Origin: Chitinolyticbacter meiyuanensis
Lineage (GTDB): Bacteria > Pseudomonadota > Gammaproteobacteria > Burkholderiales > Chitinibacteraceae
Direction of reading: 5' to 3'
Length of the DNA stretch: 64,000 nt
Assembly: GCF_008033135.1 (NCBI RefSeq)
Contig: NZ_CP041335.1
Location: 4,097,925-4,161,924, forward strand
Translations under genes and position numbers: made by a program
Notes under the pieces: generated by a model
Told to the model about the DNA's origin: nothing
What the model saw: the letters and a program-made list of their open reading frames with translations, nothing else
Databases searched by the model: none
Shown here: one piece after another, positions 35,336 to 43,778 of the stretch
Position numbering within the stretch: the first letter of the stretch is position 1
How the letters are laid out: each line of letters opens with the position of its first letter

Positions 35336-36394
35336 GTGCGAGCATGGATGCCGGCGTGGCCGGCACGGCTGCATATCGGTCTCTGTTGCCTGCTGCTCCT
35401 GCTTGCCGGCTGCAGCAAGCCGCCGTTGTACCAGCGCACTGGCTATGTCTTCGGCACCAAGGTCGAGATCAGTTTCTGGGGCCTGCCCGAAGCAAGTGCC
35501 GAGCGCCATGCCCATGCGCTACTGGCCGAGCTCGATCGTCTGCACGCCCGGCTCCATGCGTGGCAACCGTCCCCGGTCACCCGCCTCAATGCGGCCTTCA
35601 AGGCCGGTGAATCGGTCTCCATCGACGCTGAACTGATCGAGCTGGTCCGCCAGTCCCGGCGCTATGAAGTGCGTTCGGACGGGCTGTTCAATCCGGCGAT
35701 CGGCGAGCTCGTTGCGCTATGGGGCTTTCACGACGATAGCTTCACCCCGCACCGACCCGACCCGGCCAAGCTGGCAGCACTGACCGCCGCAGCGCCGACG
35801 CTGGCCGACCTCACGATCGAGCAGGCGACCATCCGCAGCGGCAATCCGTCTGTCAACCTCGACTTCGGTGGCATGGCCAAGGGCTGGGCACTGGATCGGG
35901 CAGCGGCCTATCTGCGACACCAGCGCATCAGCCATGCGTTGATCAATATCGGCGGCAACGTACTGGCGCTCGGCCGCAAGGGTGAGGAACCGTGGGTGGT
36001 CGGGCTGCAGCATCCACGCCAGCCGCGCGCCATGGCCATGTTGGCGCTGCAGGATGGCGAAGCGATCGGGACCTCCGGTGACTACCAGCGCTATTTCGAG
36101 CTCGACGGCGTGCGTTACAACCACCTGATCGACCCGCGCAGCGGCGAGCCGGCGCACGAGTTGCAGGCAGCCACGGTGATCGCACCGCCGTCGCGCGAGG
36201 CCGGCGCGATCTCGGATGTGGCGACCAAGCCGCTGTTCATCGGCGGCAGTGACAGCGCACTGGCTTACGCTCACCGCTTCGGCCTGCGCGACGTACTGCT
36301 GATCGCGCCCGACGGCAGCGCCTACCTGACAGCCTCGATGCAGGCGCGGCTGCGCTGGCTGGTACAGCCGCCGCACGTTTACCGGCTGCGATGA
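35336..36394 (+). CDS. apbE: FAD:protein FMN transferase (ApbE), lipoprotein
   Basis: 352 residues with a lipoprotein signal (lipobox LLAGC near residue 25), so it is exported and membrane-anchored. ApbE moves FMN from FAD to Thr residues of exported proteins such as Nqr or Rnf subunits. Family segments are FNPAIGELVALWGF, NLDFGGMAKGWALDRA, INIGGNVLALG, SGDYQRYF and HLIDPRSGEPA. The start is a GTG at 35336; an ATG at 35348 is an alternative. It may be coexpressed with gshB. Confidence 0.92.
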   Translation: MRAWMPAWPARLHIGLCCLLLLLAGCSKPPLYQRTGYVFGTKVEISFWGLPEASAERHAHALLAELDRLHARLHAWQPSPVTRLNAAFKAGESVSIDAELIELVRQSRRYEVRSDGLFNPAIGELVALWGFHDDSFTPHRPDPAKLAALTAAAPTLADLTIEQATIRSGNPSVNLDFGGMAKGWALDRAAAYLRHQRISHALINIGGNVLALGRKGEEPWVVGLQHPRQPRAMAMLALQDGEAIGTSGDYQRYFELDGVRYNHLIDPRSGEPAHELQAATVIAPPSREAGAISDVATKPLFIGGSDSALAYAHRFGLRDVLLIAPDGSAYLTASMQARLRWLVQPPHVYRLR

Positions 36395-36445
36395 CGGCGT
36401 TGCGCATGGGTTTGCCCCTGCTATCGGAGCGCCGCAGTTTTCGGT

Positions 36446-36451
36446 TATAAC
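36446..36451 (+). promoter_or_regulatory. -10-like element upstream of the EIIA-Man gene
   Basis: TATAAC at 36446-36451 lies 29 bases before the ATG at 36481, which has an AGGA ribosome-binding site. No convincing -35 is visible, so this is only a candidate promoter for the EIIA-ptsH-ptsI operon. Confidence 0.3.
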
Positions 36452-36480
36452 GTCAGAAAACCCAGCTTCTCAGGACAACG

Positions 36481-36876
36481 ATGGTAGGCATCATCCTCGT
36501 CACGCATGTCACGCTCGGCGAAGCGCTGATCTCGTGTGCGCACCACATCATGGGCAGGCCGCTCGATAACCTGGCCCAGCTCGCCGTCAGCAAGGCCGAC
36601 GACCCGGACGAAATCCTGGGCCGCGCGCGCGCGATGATCGCCGAACTGGACGACGGCAGCGGCGTGCTGCTGCTGACCGATATCTACGGCGGCACGCCTT
36701 CCAACGTGGCCAACCGGCTGATCGAACCGGGCAAGGTCGAGGCGGTGGCCGGCGTGAACCTGCCGATGCTGGTGCGCGCGCTCACCTACAGCCATCAGTC
36801 GCTGGAAGTCGTCGTCAGCAAGGCCATCACCGGCGGCCTGGAAGGGGTGCTCTACATCCTGCCGCCGATCGAATAA
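36481..36876 (+). CDS. Mannose-type PTS EIIA protein
   Basis: 131 residues, the EIIA-Man fold (four-stranded sheet). The phosphate-accepting His9 is in IILVTHVTLGEAL, and the second site-associated loop LLLTDIYGGTPSNVA is intact. There is no EIIB/EIIC/EIID gene in the window, so it is probably a regulatory phosphate acceptor for HPr rather than part of a sugar transporter. It is 37 bases upstream of ptsH. Confidence 0.9.
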   Translation: MVGIILVTHVTLGEALISCAHHIMGRPLDNLAQLAVSKADDPDEILGRARAMIAELDDGSGVLLLTDIYGGTPSNVANRLIEPGKVEAVAGVNLPMLVRALTYSHQSLEVVVSKAITGGLEGVLYILPPIE

Positions 36877-36913
36877 CCCTGCTCCGCTCCATCACGCCGT
36901 ACACAGGACCACC

Positions 36914-37186
36914 ATGCCGCAACAGGAAGTAGAAATCGTCAACAAGCTCGGCCTGCATGCCCGCGCATCGAGCAAGTTCACCCAGCTCGCCAGCCAGTTC
37001 CAGAGCGAAGTGTGGATCAGCCGCAACCAGAAGCGGGTGAACGCCAAATCCATCATGGGCGTGATGATGCTGGCAGCGGGCAAGGGCAGCACCATCATGA
37101 TCGAGACCAGCAACGGGCCCGACGCGGATGCCGCGCTCTCGGCGCTGGTGGCACTGGTCGCCGACCGGTTCGGCGAAGGCGAGTAA
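36914..37186 (+). CDS. ptsH: Phosphocarrier protein HPr
   Basis: 90 residues. The phosphorylated His15 (NKLGLHARASSKF) and the regulatory Ser46 (NAKSIMGVMML) are present, so it can be a substrate both for Enzyme I and for the HPr kinase encoded at 24472-25416. HPr passes phosphate to EIIA proteins. It is the middle gene of EIIA-ptsH-ptsI; ptsI follows after 36 bases. Confidence 0.96.
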   Translation: MPQQEVEIVNKLGLHARASSKFTQLASQFQSEVWISRNQKRVNAKSIMGVMMLAAGKGSTIMIETSNGPDADAALSALVALVADRFGEGE

Positions 37187-37222
37187 GAACGGGCCACTTG
37201 CGCCCCTGAACGAGGAACACAT

Positions 37223-38947
37223 ATGGCGATCACGTTGCACGGCATCGGTATCGGCGGGGGCGTCGCCATCGGGCATGCCCACGTGCTCTCGCACGACGAG
37301 ATCGAGATCGCGCACTACACGATCGCCGAAGCCGACGTCGCCCGCGAGCTCGCCCGCTTCGAGGCTGCCGTGCGCCATGCCTGCCAGGAGCTGGAGGCGC
37401 TGTGGGGCAACATCCCGGAGAACGCGCCCGCCGAGCTCGGCGCCTTCCTCAGCCTGCATATCATGCTGCTGAACGATCATGCACTGACGGCCGAGCCGCA
37501 GCTCATCATCGAAACCCAGCGCTGCAACGCCGAATGGGCGCTGAAGCAGCATCTGGATACGCTGCTCGCACAATTCGACGACATCGAAGAGGAATACCTG
37601 CGCGAGCGTCGCGCCGACGTGATCCAGGTGACCGAGCGCATCTTCAAGGCGCTGGCCGGCCACGAGGCGCGCGTGCCAGTACCAACCCGGCCCGATTGCA
37701 TCCTGGTGGCGCACGATCTGTCGCCGGCCGACATGGTGCTGTTCAAGGACACCGAGTACGCCGCGTTCATCACCGATGTCGGCGGACCGACATCGCACAC
37801 CGCCATCCTGGCCCGCAGCCTGGACCTGCCGGCAGTGCTGGCACTGCGCCATGCCCAGTCGCTGATCCGCGAGGATGAATTGCTGATCGTCGATGGCGAA
37901 GCCGGCGTCGTCATCGTCGATCCGGACGAGAAGGTGCTCGCCGAGTACCGGGCGCGGCAGAACGATTGGCTGGTCGGCCAGCGTGCGCTGCAGGACATCC
38001 GCGGCGCTGCGGCGATCACCCGTGACGGCAGCGAGATCGAGCTGTTTGCCAACATCGAACTGCCGGACGATACCGAGCTCGCACTCACCAACGGTGCCAC
38101 CGGCATCGGCCTGTTCCGCTCGGAATTCCTGTTCCTGCGCGACGAGGACGACCTGCCGACCGAGCACGAGCAGTTCGACGCCTATCGCGCGGTGGCCGAG
38201 GCGATGCAGGGCAAGCCGGTGATCATCCGTACCATGGATCTGGGCAAGGACAAGATCCCAAAGTGGCAGGAGGAGAGCGACGCGCCCAACCCTGCGCTCG
38301 GCCTCACCGGCATCCGGCTGTGCATGGCCGAGACCCAGGTGTTCCGTACCCAGCTGCGCGCGCTGCTGCGGGCATCCGCGTACGGCAAGATCAAGCTCCT
38401 GGTACCGATGCTGTCCAATGTCGCCGAGGTCCGGCAGACCCGGCGCCATGTCGAGGAAATCAAGGCGCAATTGCGCGCCGAGGGCGTGCCGTTCGACGAG
38501 GACATCGAGATCGGCGGCATGATCGAAGTACCGGCTGCGGCCGTGGCGGTCGCCGGCTTCCTCAAGCACCTCGATTTCATCTCGATCGGCACCAACGACC
38601 TGATCCAGTACACGCTGGCAGTCGATCGCAATGACGACACCGTTTCCTACCTGTATGACCCGCTGCATCCGGCCGTGGTCCAGCTGCTGCATCATGTGAT
38701 CAGCACCGCCAACCGCCTCGGCAAGCCGGTGTCGATGTGCGGCGAAATGGCCGGTGATCCGCAGCTGACATTGCTGCTGCTGGGCCTGGGACTCAAGCGC
38801 TTCTCGATGCTGCCAGCGCAGCTGCTGAAGGTGAAGCAGCGCATCCTCGCCGCGGAACTGCCGCGGCTGGAAGCGGCGATCGACGACCTCCTGCTGGCCG
38901 ACGACGCGGAAGCGATCCGCGCCCGACTCGCCCGCCTCGCCGGCTAG
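37223..38947 (+). CDS. ptsI: PTS Enzyme I (phosphoenolpyruvate-protein phosphotransferase)
   Basis: 574 residues, full length. The active-site His (about 192) is in GGPTSHTAILARS. PEP-binding features include GIGLFRSEFLFL, DLGKDK, the IGGMIEVPAA segment and TNDLIQYTLAVDRND, with the catalytic Cys in PVSMCGEMAGDP. It starts the phosphorelay EI-HPr-EIIA from PEP. Together with ptsN, hprK and the EIIA-Man gene it forms a transporter-less PTS in this window. Confidence 0.97.
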   Translation: MAITLHGIGIGGGVAIGHAHVLSHDEIEIAHYTIAEADVARELARFEAAVRHACQELEALWGNIPENAPAELGAFLSLHIMLLNDHALTAEPQLIIETQRCNAEWALKQHLDTLLAQFDDIEEEYLRERRADVIQVTERIFKALAGHEARVPVPTRPDCILVAHDLSPADMVLFKDTEYAAFITDVGGPTSHTAILARSLDLPAVLALRHAQSLIREDELLIVDGEAGVVIVDPDEKVLAEYRARQNDWLVGQRALQDIRGAAAITRDGSEIELFANIELPDDTELALTNGATGIGLFRSEFLFLRDEDDLPTEHEQFDAYRAVAEAMQGKPVIIRTMDLGKDKIPKWQEESDAPNPALGLTGIRLCMAETQVFRTQLRALLRASAYGKIKLLVPMLSNVAEVRQTRRHVEEIKAQLRAEGVPFDEDIEIGGMIEVPAAAVAVAGFLKHLDFISIGTNDLIQYTLAVDRNDDTVSYLYDPLHPAVVQLLHHVISTANRLGKPVSMCGEMAGDPQLTLLLLGLGLKRFSMLPAQLLKVKQRILAAELPRLEAAIDDLLLADDAEAIRARLARLAG

Positions 38948-38957
38948 CGGAGCCACC

Positions 38958-40592
38958 ATGAACGCCGCCGGCCCCGCCGATCCTCGCCAGCCACTGGAGC
39001 AGGCGCTCGGCGACGCCAAGGCGATGTTCGCCCCCAAATGCGAGGTCTGCCTGACGCTGGCGATCCAGGTAGCCCAGCGCGCCGCACAGGCAGGCTATCC
39101 CGATCTCGAGGCCGCTGCCCGCCTGCTGTGGGGCCGCGCGCTGCTGGTGCTGTCCGGGGCCGACGCGGCCCTGCCAGCGCTGCGGCGAGCTCGCCGCACA
39201 TTACCCGCCGATGCCACGCCCCGCCTGCGTGCCGAGCTGGCGCTCACGCTGGCGCAAGCGCACGCCGCCGCTGGACGCAACAGCCAGGCACTGCTGCACT
39301 GGGTGCAGGGACTGGAGCAGGCGCTGGAGGCTGGCGCCCCGGCACTCTACGCCGAGGCTTACCTGGCACTCGGCAACCTCTATGTGGCACACAACGATCT
39401 CGAGTACGCCTTCCATTACCACGTGCAGGCCGCCGAATTCGCAGCGGCACAGCCGGACACCGACCTGCGCGCCAAGGCCGCCATCCACCTCGCAGCCGAC
39501 CTGATCGGGCTTGCCCGCTACGACCTGGCCGAACCGCTGCTGCACGGCGCCGAGCGCGATCTGCAACTGCCACTGCGCCGCGACTGGCAGGCGGAAATCT
39601 ACAACTACCTCGGCACCATCCACGCCCGACAGGGGCATACGCTGAGGGCGCAGGACTTCCTGGAGCGCGCCTACGCGATCAACCTCGAAGCCGGCTTTCT
39701 CTGGGGCCAGACCGTCAACCAGCTGGGCCTTGGCCGGCTGGTACGCACACTGGGACAGGACCAGCAGGCCGAAGCACACCTGACCCGTGCGCTGGAGACC
39801 GTGGCCAAGTTCGGTGCGCCGCACCTGTCGCAGCAGATCCACGAGGAGCTCTCGCAGCTCTACGAGCAGCGCGGCGATTTCGCCGCGGCCTTGCACCATC
39901 ACATCGCGTTCCACGAACACCACCAGGCCATCGCGCAGAAGGCGATGTCCAGCAGTGCCAACAAGCTGGCGGCACGCCGGCTCGCCGCCGCCGAGATCAA
40001 GCTCAAGCTGCTGTCCTCCGAGATCGAGCTGACCCAGCTACGCCAGCAGACCAGCGAGCGCGCAACCCGGCTGCAGCAACTGGAGGACGCCGCCTATCGC
40101 GACGGACTCACCGCGGTCTTCAACCGCCGTGCGCTGGATGAGCGCCTGTCGGGCATCGTGGCACAGGCCCACCAGCATGGCCGGCCACTGTCGCTGCTCA
40201 TCCTCGACTTCGACCACTTCAAGGCGATCAACGACGGCTACAGCCACCAGGTCGGCGATCAGGTACTGCAAGAGGGCGCGCGGCTGATCCAGTCCACCCT
40301 GCGCGACGGCGATGCACTGTTCCGCTACGGTGGCGAGGAATTCACGCTGGTGCTGGGCGACACTGCGCTGCCAGGGGCACTCCGGCTGGCCGAGCGCATC
40401 CGTGTGCAGATCGAGGGCTGGCATTGGTCAGACATCGCGCCAGGGCTGGGCGTGACGATCAGCATCGGCTGCAGCACGCTCGCGGCAGGCGATGCGCCCG
40501 CCGCGCTGCTGCGCGCCGCGGATCTCGCGCTATACGAAGCCAAGCGTGCCGGCCGCAACCGGGTGATGACGAGTGGAGCACGCCATGGATGA
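38958..40592 (+). CDS. TPR-containing diguanylate cyclase (GGDEF protein)
   Basis: 544 residues with no membrane segment, so cytoplasmic. The N-terminal two thirds (about 25-330) are helical TPR repeats. A coiled coil (about 335-380) leads into a GGDEF domain with the active-site GGEEF at 458-462 and an intact product-inhibition RxxD site (RDGD) five residues before it. It should make c-di-GMP, with the TPR array sensing a protein partner. It is 10 bases after ptsI, so it may be cotranscribed with the PTS genes. Confidence 0.9.
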   Translation: MNAAGPADPRQPLEQALGDAKAMFAPKCEVCLTLAIQVAQRAAQAGYPDLEAAARLLWGRALLVLSGADAALPALRRARRTLPADATPRLRAELALTLAQAHAAAGRNSQALLHWVQGLEQALEAGAPALYAEAYLALGNLYVAHNDLEYAFHYHVQAAEFAAAQPDTDLRAKAAIHLAADLIGLARYDLAEPLLHGAERDLQLPLRRDWQAEIYNYLGTIHARQGHTLRAQDFLERAYAINLEAGFLWGQTVNQLGLGRLVRTLGQDQQAEAHLTRALETVAKFGAPHLSQQIHEELSQLYEQRGDFAAALHHHIAFHEHHQAIAQKAMSSSANKLAARRLAAAEIKLKLLSSEIELTQLRQQTSERATRLQQLEDAAYRDGLTAVFNRRALDERLSGIVAQAHQHGRPLSLLILDFDHFKAINDGYSHQVGDQVLQEGARLIQSTLRDGDALFRYGGEEFTLVLGDTALPGALRLAERIRVQIEGWHWSDIAPGLGVTISIGCSTLAAGDAPAALLRAADLALYEAKRAGRNRVMTSGARHG

Positions 40593-41745
40593 TGCCCGCC
40601 CGACGCTGCAGCAGCGGCTCGATGCGCTGACAGCGCTCGACTACGAACTGCTGGAGCGCGATGAATACGCCCGTATTCTGGCGCAGGCCGATACCCTGCT
40701 GGCCGAATGCCGGACGCTGAGCGATGCCACGCTGATCGCCCACGCAATGATCGAACGCGGCCGGGCACTGTTCTTTGCCGGGCAACGCGAGGCTGCCGCC
40801 GACAGCATGCGCGACGCGGTGCGGCATGCCAGCCAAGCCAATCTCAAGACCGTGGTCATCCACGCCTGCGACGAACTGGCACTGGTGCTGTACGACCTCG
40901 CGGACTATTTGCGCGCGCTCGATGCCTGGCTCAAATGCCTGGAACTGGCCAGTGCGCTACAGGACATGCGCTGGTGCACCAAGGCCTATATCGGTGTCGG
41001 CAAGGTCTACGACGCGCTGCGCGACTACGACTCGGCCAGCTATTTCCACCAGATGGCATTGCAACTGGCCGAGATGCGGGATGATCACCGCCTGCGCTGC
41101 CAGATCCATATCAACCTCGCCAGCGTGGCCTACAGCCAGCGCAACTACGATGCCGCGCTGGCGGCGCTCGATGCGGCGGCCGCGCTACTGGCGAACGGCG
41201 TCGACAACCCGGTGTGGCAGGCCGAAGTGGTTTCCTACTATGGCCTGGTGCACTTCGAACGCCGCGAATACGAAACCGCGCAGCGCTATCTGCAGGAAGC
41301 GCAGCAGCTGTACCGCTCGCACAAGAATGCCTGGGGCCAGGTGCAGGTGTTGCTGAGCCTGGGCAAGACGCATCGCCAGTTGGGGCGCAACGAGGAGGCA
41401 CTGGAATACCTGCTGTCCGCCAGCCTGCTGGCCAGGCAGACGCAGATCGCCAGCCTGCGGGTGCCGACCGAAGCATTGCTGGCCCAGGTCTACCAGGATC
41501 TCGGTCGCCATCGCGAAGCGCTGGCTCACCACCGGCAGATGCATGCGCTGCTCGCGGCGCAGGCCACCCATCACACCGGCGGCATCCGGCTCTCCACCCA
41601 GATCGCCCGCCAGCTCGCCGCACTGGAGCAGCGGCTGGACATGGAACGACTGCGGTTGCGACTGGCCGCTCAGGCCGGCACGGTTTCGCCAACGGCGTCG
41701 GCCACCGTCCAATCCTCGGGCAGCGACGTCACCGCCTCGTCGTAG
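40585..41745 (+). CDS. TPR-repeat protein, GGDEF-less relative of the upstream cyclase
   Basis: 386 residues from ATG 40585 (a GTG at 40573 is possible). It is made of TPR-like helix pairs (for example ASYFHQMALQLAEM, VYQDLGRHREALAHHRQM) and ends in a coiled-coil-like helix, with no GGDEF. The layout matches the upstream cyclase up to its coiled coil, so it looks like a paralogue that lost or never had the catalytic domain. It overlaps the upstream gene by 8 bases and the convergent patatin gene by 76 bases. It may bind the same partner or heterodimerise with the cyclase, which is inference. Confidence 0.75.
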   Translation: MDDARPTLQQRLDALTALDYELLERDEYARILAQADTLLAECRTLSDATLIAHAMIERGRALFFAGQREAAADSMRDAVRHASQANLKTVVIHACDELALVLYDLADYLRALDAWLKCLELASALQDMRWCTKAYIGVGKVYDALRDYDSASYFHQMALQLAEMRDDHRLRCQIHINLASVAYSQRNYDAALAALDAAAALLANGVDNPVWQAEVVSYYGLVHFERREYETAQRYLQEAQQLYRSHKNAWGQVQVLLSLGKTHRQLGRNEEALEYLLSASLLARQTQIASLRVPTEALLAQVYQDLGRHREALAHHRQMHALLAAQATHHTGGIRLSTQIARQLAALEQRLDMERLRLRLAAQAGTVSPTASATVQSSGSDVTASS

Positions 41746-42794
41746 CGGATGCCGAGCGTGGCCGCATGGTCGCGACAGAACATCAGCCCTGCCTCGAACC
41801 CGAGGCGGAACAACGTGCGCATGTTGGAGTAGCTCCAGTCGAACATCGCATCCCAGCGCTCGGCCGGCAGTTCGGGCGCCAGCAGCGGCACCTTCAGCAG
41901 ATTGCGTTTCTCACTGCCGTCCGGATTGCGGTTATAGACGAGGTCGAACAGTTTGAGGTCGTCCTTGGCGATCTCCACCAGTGGCGTGATGATGGACATC
42001 ACCCACGCGTCGTAGAGATCGCGCGGCGGCCGCAATAGACGGTCAGCGCCAAGCACGTCGAACACCACGATGGTGCGGATCTCCGGATGCACGCCATCCG
42101 GGCCTACCAGCGCGCGGAAATTCAGCGTATCGAGCGCCGCGCCCTCGATATAGTGCTCCGGCTCGCCCGCGGCATTCGGCAACACCGTCGGCGGGTAGAG
42201 GAAGGGAAAGGACAGCGCCGCGCGAAAGCGCTCCACGGTGATCTCCTCGCCTTCCCACTGCACCATGTCGCGCCGGTCCAGGTTGTAGGCATTGAGGTAG
42301 ATCGGCACGCTGGCCGTGGCAATGCGCGAAAAATCGACCACGTCCTCGATAAAGGGCACGTGGGCACACAAGCCAAGGCTGCGGCCGGACAGATCGGACG
42401 GCGTGGCGATCGCCCACATCAGCCGCACCCAGTCCGCCCAGGCTCGCCAGGCATCGCTCTGGCCTGACAGCTGATCAACGAGCTGCGACATCGGCGAGCG
42501 CGCCAGCTCGCGACGGAACAGGTCCGCCAGCTGCCCTGGCTTGTTGAAGACCTTGTAATTGACCGGCAGCACGCGATAGACAGGGTCGGCAATCCCCATC
42601 TGCACCATGTGCGCCAGCGCCTCAATCGCGTTGCCGTTTTTGGGTGCGGCGTAGAGCAGGCCCACCAGCGCCCCGGCGCCGGAAGTAGAGATCAGGTCGA
42701 ATCGCACTCGCTGGCGGATCATCGCCGACAGCGCGCCCGCCATCAACGGCATATTGGGCGCGCCGCCCCCGATCACCAATGCGGTCTTGGCCAT
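41670..42794 (-). CDS. Patatin-like phospholipase-family protein with altered catalytic motifs
   Basis: 374 residues from ATG 42794. The N-terminus ALVIGGGAPNMPLMAGAL is the patatin oxyanion region, but the usual GGGxRG is degenerate. The nucleophile elbow reads STSGAG with Ser38, instead of GxSxG, and the catalytic Asp-Gly element reads EGAALD. The rest aligns in style with patatin-like proteins (SFPFLYPPTVLPNA, YNRNPDGSEKRNLLK). The activity is uncertain: it may be a variant lipase or a non-catalytic relative. It converges with the TPR gene and overlaps its last 76 bases. Confidence 0.75.
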   Translation of the reverse strand: MAKTALVIGGGAPNMPLMAGALSAMIRQRVRFDLISTSGAGALVGLLYAAPKNGNAIEALAHMVQMGIADPVYRVLPVNYKVFNKPGQLADLFRRELARSPMSQLVDQLSGQSDAWRAWADWVRLMWAIATPSDLSGRSLGLCAHVPFIEDVVDFSRIATASVPIYLNAYNLDRRDMVQWEGEEITVERFRAALSFPFLYPPTVLPNAAGEPEHYIEGAALDTLNFRALVGPDGVHPEIRTIVVFDVLGADRLLRPPRDLYDAWVMSIITPLVEIAKDDLKLFDLVYNRNPDGSEKRNLLKVPLLAPELPAERWDAMFDWSYSNMRTLFRLGFEAGLMFCRDHAATLGIRYDEAVTSLPEDWTVADAVGETVPA

Positions 42795-42852
42795 GGCATT
42801 CTCCTTGCTGCGATCTGAACCCAGCATAGCGGCTGAATCGGTCGTGCAGAAG

Positions 42853-42873
42853 AAAATTGCTGCGACGCAGCAA
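42853..42873 (-). terminator. Weak terminator downstream of the lipid A acyltransferase genes
   Basis: Stem TTGCTGC (42857-42863) and GCAGCAA (42867-42873) with a 3-base loop. On the minus strand it is followed by TTTTCTTC, just after the acyltransferase stop at 42882. Confidence 0.55.
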
Positions 42874-42881
42874 GTTGGGCG

Positions 42882-43778
42882 TCAATACAGCTTGGCTTCG
42901 CCTTCGGGCCGGGTCTTGAAGCGGCGGTGCAGCCAGTAGTACTGCGCTGGATGCTCACGCGTACGCGCCTCGATGAATTCATTCATCCGCAAGGTATCGG
43001 CGGCCAGATCGTCGCTGGGGAAGTGGTCCCATGCCGGATAGAACCGCGTGACAAAGCGGCCACCTTCGAGCGTGGTCACCATTGGCACGACCTTGGCGTT
43101 GCCAAGCCCGGCCAGCCGCGACAGCGCCGGCACGGTGGCGGTCTGAATGCCAAAGAACGGCACGAAGATTGATTCCCGTGCGCCGAAATCTTGGTCCGGC
43201 AAGTAGTAGAGCGACGCACCGTCGCGTACAGCACGCACCACGCCCCGAATGCCCTCGGTGCGCCGGAACATCAAGGGCGGGCCGAATCGGGCGCGGCCAT
43301 AGGATAGCAACTGGTCGAAGGCCTTTTCGTGCGTGGAGGTGTAGACGATGGCGCCCCAATGATCGATCGAGTGCCGTATCCCACCCCAATCGAGCCCCAG
43401 GAAGTGCGGCGCCAGCACGATGATGGGTTGATCCTTGATCGCCAGATAGTGCTCGTAACCTTCACGCGCCACCAGTCGTGCCACGCGTTGTGCGCTGCCG
43501 AACCACAGTATGCCGTAGGCCAGCACGCAGGTGGCATAAGTCCGGAAGTGCGCACGCAGACAGCGACGGCGCTGGGCTGCCGACCACTCCGGGAAGCAGA
43601 GTTCGAGATTGACGGTGCCGACCCGGCGACGGCGCGGCATTGCGAGAAACAGCAGCTCGCCCAAGACAGCCCCCGGCACATGCAACCAGGACAGTGGCAG
43701 CCAATGCAGCAGCCAGAATGGGACAGCCAGCAGGCGAGCGGCCCAGGACAGATCAGCCCAGCGGGTCGGTGCGTTCAT
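42882..43778 (-). CDS. LpxL/HtrB-family lipid A acyltransferase
   Basis: 298 residues from ATG 43778, with an N-terminal membrane anchor (WAARLLAVPFWLLHWLPLSW). The HX4D catalytic motif is HFLGLD within LAPHFLGLDWGG, and the second block LPDQDFGARESIFVPFFG is typical of LpxL/LpxM. It should add a secondary acyl chain to lipid A from acyl-ACP at the inner membrane. The start overlaps the stop of a second acyltransferase gene by 4 bases. Which acyl group is added cannot be told. Confidence 0.88.
   Translation of the reverse strand: MNAPTRWADLSWAARLLAVPFWLLHWLPLSWLHVPGAVLGELLFLAMPRRRRVGTVNLELCFPEWSAAQRRRCLRAHFRTYATCVLAYGILWFGSAQRVARLVAREGYEHYLAIKDQPIIVLAPHFLGLDWGGIRHSIDHWGAIVYTSTHEKAFDQLLSYGRARFGPPLMFRRTEGIRGVVRAVRDGASLYYLPDQDFGARESIFVPFFGIQTATVPALSRLAGLGNAKVVPMVTTLEGGRFVTRFYPAWDHFPSDDLAADTLRMNEFIEARTREHPAQYYWLHRRFKTRPEGEAKLY

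Noticed and set aside
36827..39037. A 736-codon minus-strand frame opposite ptsH-ptsI
   Set aside because: The plus strand encodes HPr and Enzyme I with all catalytic residues; the antisense product has no motifs.
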